64,000 bases of DNA from Haloglomus salinum (GTDB taxonomy: Archaea; Halobacteriota; Halobacteria; Halobacteriales; Haloarculaceae): NCBI RefSeq assembly GCF_024298825.1, contig NZ_CP101153.1, positions 2,108,001 through 2,172,000 of the forward strand, read 5' to 3'. The position numbers and the translations under genes are program-made. The notes beneath the pieces are model-generated. The model did no database searches and had not been told where the DNA came from. It was given only the letters and a program-made list of their open reading frames with translations. Below are positions 31,726 to 40,299 of this stretch, piece by piece. Each line of letters opens with the position of its first letter. Position 1 is the stretch's first letter.

Positions 31726-33851
31726 AACGCGTCAGTGTCGATATCGGCGGAACCTTCACCGACTGTGTGGTCGCGTGGGGCGACCAGCGTGTCGAGTCCA
31801 AGGCGCCGACGACGCATCACGACCTCACCGAGGGGTTCATGGAGGCGCTGACGGCCGGTGCGGAAAAAATCGACCTGTCCGTCGAGACGGTGCTCTCGGA
31901 TGTCGATTCGGTCAGGTACGGGACCACGCTCGGGACGAACGCGCTCATCGAGCGGACCGGTGAGCGCGTCGGCCTCATCACGACGAAGGGCCACGAGGAC
32001 ACCATCCGCATCGGCCGAGGGCGCCAGTACGGCGATGGCCTCTCTATCGAGGACCAGGCTGACATCCCGGGCGCCGACCGACCGGACCCGATCGTCCCCT
32101 CGGACTACCGCTACGGCATCCGCGAACGGGTCGACTACAAGGGCGATGTCCTGCTGGAGGCCGACCGAGAGGAGATCCGCGAGGTCGTCAACTCGCTGGT
32201 CGATGACGGCGTCCGCGCCATCGCGGTCGTGCTTCTGAACAGCACCGTCAATCCGGTCCACGAGCTCCTCGTCGAGGAGATCGTCAACCAGGAGTACCCG
32301 AGCAACGTCCTCGGATCGACGCCGGTCGTCCTCTCTCACCGGGTGACGGGCAAGAACGGGGAGTACATGCGCAGCAACGCGACGGTCATCAACGCCTACC
32401 TCCACCGCATCATGCGGGAGGGGCTGCAGGACATGCAGTCGGTCCTCCGGGACCACGGCTACGAGAAGCCGCTCCAGCTCGTCCACAACACCTCCGGGAT
32501 GGCCCAGCTGGGCAAGACCTACGCCATCCAGACGATGCACGCGGGGCCCGTCGCGGGACTGGGCGCCGCCCAGCAGCTCGCCGACGAACTCGACGACGAG
32601 AACCTCATCACGACCGACATGGGTGGCACGAGCTTCGATATCGGGGCCGTCACGGAGGGTGAGGTCTCGCTGTACGAGTACGAGCCCATCATCGACCGGT
32701 GGCTCATCAACATCCCGATGGTGTACATGAAGACCATCGGCGCTGGCGGGGGGTCGATACTCGGCTACAACTCCGCGGAGGATGTCATCACGGTCGGCCC
32801 GGAGAGCGCGGGGTCGGACCCCGGCCCGGCGTGTTACAACCGTGGCGGCCGTCGGGCGACGGTGACCGATGTCGACGTCGTACTGGGGTATCTCAACCCG
32901 GACTACTTCTGGGGCGGCGAGCTGGAGCTGGAGGAGCGGCTCGCCCGACGCGCCGTCCGCCGCGACATCGCGGAGCCGATGGACGTGAGCGTCGAGGAGG
33001 CCGCCGCCGCTGCGAGACAGGTTGTCGACACGAAGATGGCCCAGACGATGTTCAACGAGATCTCGCTGCAGGGCTACGACCCACGGAACTTCTCCATCCT
33101 CTCGTACGGTGGGGCTGGCCCGACCCACGCGTGCGGGTACGCGGAGGAACTGGACGTCGAGAAGGTCATCGTGCCGCCGTTCAGCCCCGTGCTGTCGGCG
33201 GCCGGTGCTGGCAACCTCGACCAGATGCACATGTACGAGCAGTCGGTCTACCTCGAACTGTTCGACGGTGAGGGGCAGACGTACTTCGACGATTACGAGC
33301 AGTTCAACGACGTCGTCGCGACACTCCAGGACAAGGGCCGGCGTGACCTCCTCGACGAGGGCTACTCGGCCGACCGCATCCAGCACACTGTGGAGTGCGA
33401 CCTGAAGTACGGTGTCCAGCTGCAGACGACGACGGCTCGGAGTCCGGTCGAGACCATCGACGACCGGGAGGACCTGCTGCGGTTACTGAAGGCCTTCCGC
33501 GACTCCTACGGGGACAACTTCGGCGACGAGGCCCACATGCCGAGCTCGGACATCAACCTCATCACCATCCGGGTTCAGTCCTACGTGGAGCAACCCCGGA
33601 TGGAGTACACCTCGACCGGCGATGCGGCGGCGCTGACAGACGGTGCCGGGACGCCGGACACCGGGCGCTCCCGGTCGTGCTACTTCGGCGGCGAGTTCGT
33701 CGAGACGCCGGTCCACCGGTTCACCGAGATGGGGACCGGCGCCGTCGATGGGCCGGCCATCGTCGAGCACCCCGAGACGACCATCGTGGTCAACGACGGC
33801 TGGACCTTCGACCGGACGCCGGCCGGCGTCTCGTATCTCAGGCGACAGTGA
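31722..33851 (+). CDS. HyuA-like carboxylase subunit (ApcD-like)
   Basis: This 709-residue (about 77 kDa) second HyuA-type subunit has VDIGGTFTDCVVAW, GTTLGTNALIERTG, the long-chain family block KGHEDTIRIGRGRQYGDG, MHAGPVAGLGA, DMGGTSFDIGAVT and GAGGGSILGYNS. GPESAGSDPGPACYN and YGGAGPTHACGYAEELDVEK follow. Acetophenone carboxylase has two different HyuA-type subunits, while acetone carboxylase has one; the presence of two unequal ones here supports the Apc-type architecture. ATP would be used in each to activate substrate and bicarbonate, as inferred from the family. Start and stop overlap or abut neighbours in the operon. Confidence 0.75.
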   Translation: MKRVSVDIGGTFTDCVVAWGDQRVESKAPTTHHDLTEGFMEALTAGAEKIDLSVETVLSDVDSVRYGTTLGTNALIERTGERVGLITTKGHEDTIRIGRGRQYGDGLSIEDQADIPGADRPDPIVPSDYRYGIRERVDYKGDVLLEADREEIREVVNSLVDDGVRAIAVVLLNSTVNPVHELLVEEIVNQEYPSNVLGSTPVVLSHRVTGKNGEYMRSNATVINAYLHRIMREGLQDMQSVLRDHGYEKPLQLVHNTSGMAQLGKTYAIQTMHAGPVAGLGAAQQLADELDDENLITTDMGGTSFDIGAVTEGEVSLYEYEPIIDRWLINIPMVYMKTIGAGGGSILGYNSAEDVITVGPESAGSDPGPACYNRGGRRATVTDVDVVLGYLNPDYFWGGELELEERLARRAVRRDIAEPMDVSVEEAAAAARQVVDTKMAQTMFNEISLQGYDPRNFSILSYGGAGPTHACGYAEELDVEKVIVPPFSPVLSAAGAGNLDQMHMYEQSVYLELFDGEGQTYFDDYEQFNDVVATLQDKGRRDLLDEGYSADRIQHTVECDLKYGVQLQTTTARSPVETIDDREDLLRLLKAFRDSYGDNFGDEAHMPSSDINLITIRVQSYVEQPRMEYTSTGDAAALTDGAGTPDTGRSRSCYFGGEFVETPVHRFTEMGTGAVDGPAIVEHPETTIVVNDGWTFDRTPAGVSYLRRQ

Positions 33852-33894
33852 CGGCGAGCACAGGCACGGAACCGACATCACACCGGATACGACA

Positions 33895-36234
33895 ATGACA
33901 GACGACACCCCAGACGACGCGACCGACCGAAAGGCCGACGGCGGCGTCTCACAGGCGGCGCCCGTCGCCGAGGACGAGCGGAGTATCGAAGCCGAGATGA
34001 CCGAATTCCTCGAAGGCGAGGAACTGTTCGAGGGGCCGGATCGGGAGATAATGGAGCAACACTCCATGGAGCCCCGGACGGACCGTCAGGAGGCGGCCCT
34101 CGACGCGATCGCCGACGAGGACGTGACCCGGATGGTCGTCAACAACCAGCTTCAGGCCATCGGCAACGAGGGACTGGACATGGCGATGCAGATCGCCTCC
34201 TCGCCCGGGGCGAAGTGGGGCGACCTCATCACGGGCCTGTTCACCCGCGAGGGCGACCTGGCGGTGGCCTCCTCCAGTGGCGTGCTGTCGTTCATCGTCC
34301 TCCAGGGCCTGCCCATCAAGCACGTGATGAAGAAGTGGCGGGAGAACCCCGACTACGAGATCAACGAGGGGGACGTGTTCCACCACATGGACGCCCGGTA
34401 CGGGAACATCCACAACGCCGACCAGAGCACGTTCATCCCGGTGTTCGATGGCGACGAGCACATCGCGTGGGCGAGCTGTGTCATCCACGAGGGCGAGAAC
34501 GGCTCGACTGAACCGGGTGGCATCCCCGGCGACGCCGAGAGCCCGTACGACGAGGGGCTGAAGACCCAGCCGATGAAGATCGGCACGGACTACGAACTGG
34601 ACGAGGAGCTCATCACGTTCTTCCAGAACTCCACCCGGGACAAGAAGCTCACCCGGAACGACCACCAGGCGCGGCTGGCGTCGGTGATGCGGATGATAGA
34701 CCGCATCGACGAGGTCATCGACCAGTACGGTGCCGACCACGTGGTCGGGGGCTTGCGCCACTCGCTGGAGTCGGCCGAGGAGGAGATGCGAGCCCGCATC
34801 GAGGCGACCCCCGACGGAACCTACCGGCACACCACGTTCGCCGACAGCACCCTCAAGGAGGACTGTCTCATCAAGATCCCCTGTGAGATTACCATCGAGG
34901 GCGACGAGATCACCATCGACTACCGCGGCGCCGGGCCCGAGTTCGACGACCGGGCGACCAACGCCATCTTCGCGTCGCTCAAGAGCGTCCTCATGCCGGC
35001 GTTCCTCAACTTCATCTGGCCGGACCTGCCGCGGAACCAGGCGATTTTCGAGCCGGTCCACATCGAGGCCGACAGGGGCTCCATCGTCCACTGCACCCGC
35101 GAGGTCCCGAACGCCCAGAGCATGATGACGCTGTTCCCGGCGTTCTCCTCGATGGAGCAGTCGATGATGAAGGCGCTCTATCCCGAGTTCACGCAGGAGA
35201 ACCGCTCGGAGGCCACGGACATCCACGCGAACCACTACAACTGTATCAACGGCTGGACCTACGGTGGGACCAACCAGCACGGGGACTTCGTCGGCAACAT
35301 CGTGACCGACATCAACACGATGCCCGGCGCCGCCCGCTGGGACCGCGATGGGCTCCACTCCCAGGCCGCCTTCTTCTGTGCGATGGGTGACATGGGCGAG
35401 ACCGAGCACTACGAGGAGGAGTACCCCTTCGTGGCGCTCTCGCGGGCGCGGCTCCTGAAGGACCTGCAGGGTTTCGGCCGCTACCGTGGCGGCCACGGCC
35501 ACCAGCAGGTGTTCACCCACAAGAACACCCCGGCGTGGGCGTGGCTCGCGACCGGCATCGGGTCGCGGTTCCCCTCGGTCCACGGGCTGTACGGGGGCTA
35601 CGGCGCCCCGGCCATCCCCGCCGGCCGCATCAAGGACGCCAACGTCCTCGAGCTGCTGGAGGAGGACCCCGAGGACTGGGAGTACGACATTCCCGACCTG
35701 ATGCAGGAGAAACCGCTCGACGGGGAGTACACCACCTGGGACCTCGGTCTGCAGCAGGAGCTGGCCGAGGAGGGTGAGGTCTACTGGGTGACTCAGGGGG
35801 CCGGCGGTGGCCTCGGTGACCCCATCGAACGCGACGCCGAGTCGGTCCTCGAGGACCTGGAGAAGGACCTCATCTCCGAGTGGGTCCTCGAGAACATCTA
35901 CGAGGTGGCCTACGACGAGGAGACCATGATGGTCGACGAGGCGGCCACCGAGGAGCGCCGCGAGTCGAAACGTGAGCAGCGACTGGAGGAGGGCGTCCCG
36001 TTCGACGAGTTCGTCGATGACTGGGAGACGGAGACGCCGCCGCTCGACATGCCGTACTTCGGCTCCTGGCACGACAAGGAGGAGATCTACGCGGGCTGGG
36101 TCAACCAGCGGATGGCTCCCGACGAGCTGGAGGGCATGCCGATGAACTTCTTCCGCACGCAGGCGCCCGCACTGTTCGACACCCCGAAGTACCCGCCACG
36201 GCCGGAGTACAAGGGCGACCTCAGCGACGACTAG
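33895..36234 (+). CDS. HyuB-like carboxylase subunit (ApcC-like)
   Basis: This 779-residue (about 88 kDa) HyuB-type protein would be the carboxylating subunit. The metal-type triad seen in AcxB is kept with the same spacing: His173 and Asp176 (GNIHNADQS), and His198 (CVIHEGENG). Family blocks VRTR-like LPRNQAIFEPVHIEADRGSI, the RGGHGHQQVFTHKN region and QGAGGGLGDPIERDAESVLEDLEKDL are visible. It is clearly diverged from the two AcxB proteins, so it is not another recent copy. The ATG at 33895 lies 43 bases after the preceding stop. Size fits the largest Apc subunit. Confidence 0.75.
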   Translation: MTDDTPDDATDRKADGGVSQAAPVAEDERSIEAEMTEFLEGEELFEGPDREIMEQHSMEPRTDRQEAALDAIADEDVTRMVVNNQLQAIGNEGLDMAMQIASSPGAKWGDLITGLFTREGDLAVASSSGVLSFIVLQGLPIKHVMKKWRENPDYEINEGDVFHHMDARYGNIHNADQSTFIPVFDGDEHIAWASCVIHEGENGSTEPGGIPGDAESPYDEGLKTQPMKIGTDYELDEELITFFQNSTRDKKLTRNDHQARLASVMRMIDRIDEVIDQYGADHVVGGLRHSLESAEEEMRARIEATPDGTYRHTTFADSTLKEDCLIKIPCEITIEGDEITIDYRGAGPEFDDRATNAIFASLKSVLMPAFLNFIWPDLPRNQAIFEPVHIEADRGSIVHCTREVPNAQSMMTLFPAFSSMEQSMMKALYPEFTQENRSEATDIHANHYNCINGWTYGGTNQHGDFVGNIVTDINTMPGAARWDRDGLHSQAAFFCAMGDMGETEHYEEEYPFVALSRARLLKDLQGFGRYRGGHGHQQVFTHKNTPAWAWLATGIGSRFPSVHGLYGGYGAPAIPAGRIKDANVLELLEEDPEDWEYDIPDLMQEKPLDGEYTTWDLGLQQELAEEGEVYWVTQGAGGGLGDPIERDAESVLEDLEKDLISEWVLENIYEVAYDEETMMVDEAATEERRESKREQRLEEGVPFDEFVDDWETETPPLDMPYFGSWHDKEEIYAGWVNQRMAPDELEGMPMNFFRTQAPALFDTPKYPPRPEYKGDLSDD

Positions 36235-36251
36235 GGCGGGCCATCCTAGCT

Positions 36252-36278
36252 CTGGCGTGGGTTCCGACACCACGCCAG
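36252..36278. terminator. Stable hairpin between HyuB-like and ApcE-like genes
   Basis: CTGGCGTGG and CCACGCCAG form perfect 9-base arms around a 9-base loop, 18 bases after the HyuB-like stop. GGTTTAACG follows (36279-36287), a possible TATA element for the next gene. It could attenuate, terminate or protect the upstream mRNA end. Confidence 0.4.
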
Positions 36279-36317
36279 GGTTTAACGTGTCGTCGGTCCA
36301 ACCTCGGGTCGAGTCGG

Positions 36318-37205
36318 ATGAGTGTACCAGTGTTCGACGGCCAGTTCGTCTACGTACCGCTGTATCAGGACTACGCCGCACGGGTCGGTGACGAGATGCC
36401 CGACCGACCCTGGACCGACCCCGTCGGTTGGTCGACGGCGTTGCGACAGACCGCCGACCTCGTCGGTCCGGATGTGGCCGCCGTCTCCGGTGTCGACGCT
36501 CTCGCCGCGGACCTCGAAACGGCCGATGGGGCCGACCTCGCGAGTGTCCGGTTCGACGAGGCACTGGGCCCGGGCGTCGAGGGGTTCGCCGAGACCATCG
36601 GTATCGTCGCGGATGTCCGTTCGGAGCCTGTCGGTGCCGTCCTGCCGAGCCCGGCGACGGTCTGTGTCGACCAGCTGGGCGCCGACTGGCTCGATGCCGT
36701 CGCAGCCGACGAGTTCGCTGCTCTCGACGCCCTTCACGAGGCGGGCCAGGCGGTGACTGATGTCATCCGGTCGCTCGAGGGGACCGTCGACGTTCTGCTG
36801 CTCGATGAGCGTGGCCTGGAGACGGCCCGTGACCGGGGACTGTCACTCGATGACGCGCTCCTCGAGGCGGGGGCCGTGTTCAACACCGCCGACCACCACG
36901 GCCTGCGTGTGGTCGGTCGCTTCCCGTCTACGCTTCGGGGCGATGCCGCGGCGCTTCTCGACGAGTACGATGTGGTGGCGTTCGAGGCGCTGCCACCCGA
37001 GGCCGCCGAGTCGCTGGCCGACGTTTCCGGTCGAACCGGTGGCTCGCTGCCCGCGGCGGTGTGGTCTGCGGAGCCGGCGACGTTCGAGTCCCGCGTTGAA
37101 TCCTTCCAGAATGCGCTTCCGGAGGGGTTCGTGTGGCTCGTACCCGTTCCCGCCACCGCCGCGCCCGAGCGTGTCCAGCGCTTCCGCGAGCTGCTCGGTC
37201 GGTGA
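36318..37205 (+). CDS. Candidate ApcE-like protein, about 31 kDa
   Basis: This 295-residue acidic soluble protein begins MSVPVFDGQFVYVPLYQDY. I do not recognise a conserved domain. A weak TIM-barrel-like pattern (DVLLLDERGLETARDRG, GLRVVGRFPSTLRG, EAGAVFNTADHHG) is visible. It lies directly downstream of the four carboxylase subunit genes on the same strand. Its size agrees with the fifth, loosely bound subunit ApcE (about 34 kDa) of acetophenone carboxylase. That identification rests on position and size only. A hairpin and a TATA-like element before it allow separate expression. Confidence 0.5.
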   Translation: MSVPVFDGQFVYVPLYQDYAARVGDEMPDRPWTDPVGWSTALRQTADLVGPDVAAVSGVDALAADLETADGADLASVRFDEALGPGVEGFAETIGIVADVRSEPVGAVLPSPATVCVDQLGADWLDAVAADEFAALDALHEAGQAVTDVIRSLEGTVDVLLLDERGLETARDRGLSLDDALLEAGAVFNTADHHGLRVVGRFPSTLRGDAAALLDEYDVVAFEALPPEAAESLADVSGRTGGSLPAAVWSAEPATFESRVESFQNALPEGFVWLVPVPATAAPERVQRFRELLGR

Positions 37206-37242
37206 CGAGCGTCCGGACGTGGCGGCCGTGGCACCAGGTGAT

Positions 37243-38292
37243 TCACTCCGGTTGGGGCCCGATATCGGTCAATAACCGCCGGCGTACCGCTCGGTCGTCG
37301 AACCCGAGGTGAGAGAGCAGGTTACACATCACCGTCGTCCGGTACAGCGGGACCTGGTCCGGATACGTGCGGTGGAGCGTCGACTCGACCGCCCGCCCGA
37401 CCGCCTCGGCGTGGTCACAGCGCGGGTGGTGGGGGTAGAACTCCTCGCTGAAGAACGCGTACAAGAACGCCGGCAGCTCGTCCCGACTCCGTCGCTCGAA
37501 GAACGCCCGGAGACGGTCGTACGACCAGTCCTCGAAGTAGCTACCGATGTCGAGGTTCTCGAGCTGGCCGACCAGCCGGCTCTCCGGGTTGAGGTCCGCC
37601 AGCGTGAGGTCGTGGGTCGCCAGCTCCTGCTCAAAGGCGGCGAGGACGGCCTCTCTGTCGCCACTGGCGCGCAGCTCCGTAACCCGCTCGTCACCGACGG
37701 AGAGCATGGTGTCGAACCGGCGCCGGCGCTCGGTCAGGAACCGTTCGCCACAACAGTCGGGGTATCCCAGGAGATCGCTCTTCGTCCGGATCTCGGCGAG
37801 CTTGTGGTCTCGCGAGGCTGCCGTCGGGACTCGTCCGTCCCGGAGCGAGCGGAGATACTGCTCCTTCCGATGGCTGATGCGCTCGATATCCTCGCGAACA
37901 CGTTCGTCGGTGAAGAGGTACGCCTCGACCTTCCAGCCGGGCGTACCGTCGCGGTAGACGGCCGACTCGAACATCGTATCGCGGTACGGGACGGCGACGA
38001 TTTCGCTCGACAGTCCCTCGAGGTCGGGAGTGAGTACCGATGTCCAGAGCGCCTCCGCGAAGAACGCCTCGACGGTGTCGGTGGCCGCGAGGAGCTGTTC
38101 ATTCACCGCCGGGGCCGAGTCCGACTCGACCGTCGGGCGGTCCGTCCGGTGGAACTCGGACAGTAGGTCCGGGAACCGGCTCTCGTCGAACGGAACCATC
38201 GTACACGGCCGTTCGGAGAGCGTGAGGAGGGCGTCCGCCACGACATCCGGATACTGGGACGAACGGAGGTGCATATCCACGCCCGGAAGCAT
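37243..38292 (-). CDS. DUF483-like archaeal protein
   Basis: This protein of about 349 residues contains the cysteine pair GYPDCCGERFL and flanking SDLLGYP..., resembling the archaeal DUF483 family. Further Cys/His residues (EFYPHHPRCDHAEAVGRA and YRTTVMCNLLSHLG) could add a metal site. It is soluble and rich in Arg/Glu. Function is unknown. Starts at 38292 (MLPGVDMHLRSS) or 38274 (MHLRSS) are both possible; the longer frame upstream looks non-coding. It is convergent with the ApcE-like gene and is probably the first gene outside the ketone island. Confidence 0.65.
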   Translation of the reverse strand: MLPGVDMHLRSSQYPDVVADALLTLSERPCTMVPFDESRFPDLLSEFHRTDRPTVESDSAPAVNEQLLAATDTVEAFFAEALWTSVLTPDLEGLSSEIVAVPYRDTMFESAVYRDGTPGWKVEAYLFTDERVREDIERISHRKEQYLRSLRDGRVPTAASRDHKLAEIRTKSDLLGYPDCCGERFLTERRRRFDTMLSVGDERVTELRASGDREAVLAAFEQELATHDLTLADLNPESRLVGQLENLDIGSYFEDWSYDRLRAFFERRSRDELPAFLYAFFSEEFYPHHPRCDHAEAVGRAVESTLHRTYPDQVPLYRTTVMCNLLSHLGFDDRAVRRRLLTDIGPQPE

Positions 38293-38379
38293 CACCCGTG
38301 ATTCCGGAGGGCCGTGCAAGTAACTTTCCCCGCCCCGGGACCACTCCACCGGGCCGCTGCCAGGCTCAGTGCCGACAGC

Positions 38380-38385
38380 TTTATG
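38380..38385 (+). promoter_or_regulatory. TATA element of the repeat membrane protein
   Basis: TTTATG lies 44-49 bases before the ATG at 38429. Initiation near 38408 excludes the upstream ATG at 38399 and supports the chosen start. Confidence 0.45.
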
Positions 38386-38428
38386 CACTGGTCTGACAAT
38401 GACAAAGCCACACACGGAACGAGTTAGC

Positions 38429-39649
<1,221 letters not shown>

Positions 39650-39860
39650 GCTGAGTCGGTTCGGCACGCCCCCTCGTTCTCGCTGGCGGCCTGTTCAGGT
39701 CCCGCTCCCTGGGGGAATCTGCTGTCCCCTGGAGTGACTCGCCGTCCCAGTGACCGTTCGTTCCTCCTGTGCGAGCCACCGGCTCCGTTCGTCGCTATCG
39801 GGGACCCGACGAAGCGAGTGGAGCGGGGTCCCCGGTCGGGTCGCTGGTGGTGAGCGCCGT

Positions 39861-40244
39861 TCAGGCCTGGTCGACGGGCTCGAGTCGCTCGACCTCGCCG
39901 ACGACACCGCGATGCTCCCAGTCCTCCGGCTGTCCCGGCTCCTGGCGGGTGTGGAGGTGGACGTCGCCGTTCGACCGCACCAGGAGGGCGTGCTGGAATC
40001 CGTCCTCGTCGACGACGAGCCGGCAGACATCCCAGTCGTCGTCCTCGTCGACGCCGAGGCTCCGGTTCATCCCGATGATGCGTCCGGACTCGTGGGTGAA
40101 CACGAACTGCTGGATGCCGGGTGCGACCTCCGCCGTCTCCTGTGGGGCGTAGATGATAACCGATACCTCGCCGATGTCCGGGTCGGACACCCGGAGCCTG
40201 TCCCCGCGGTTCAGCTCCTTGACGACCGTGGCTGTCTCTGGCAT
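39861..40244 (-). CDS. Small soluble haloarchaeal protein, unknown
   Basis: This 127-residue protein begins MPETATVVKELNRGDRLRVS. It is beta-rich and acidic, containing DIGEVSVIIYAPQETAEV, FTHESGRIIGMNRS and HALLVRSNGDVHLHTRQEPG. No known domain is recognised. It follows the fused permease gene by 55 bases on the same strand, but nothing else links the two. Confidence 0.7.
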   Translation of the reverse strand: MPETATVVKELNRGDRLRVSDPDIGEVSVIIYAPQETAEVAPGIQQFVFTHESGRIIGMNRSLGVDEDDDWDVCRLVVDEDGFQHALLVRSNGDVHLHTRQEPGQPEDWEHRGVVGEVERLEPVDQA

Positions 40245-40299
40245 GGCATCGTGGGCCACGGGGTGGAACAAGTTATAGCTGGGGGCGCCTGGACCGGTG

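Noticed and set aside
17636-36234. Reading the HyuA/HyuB genes as 5-oxoprolinase or hydantoin hydrolase
   Set aside because: Each set has a small zinc-knuckle gamma-like subunit, and the first set matches acetone carboxylase in order, length and motifs; oxoprolinases and hydantoinases lack this subunit.
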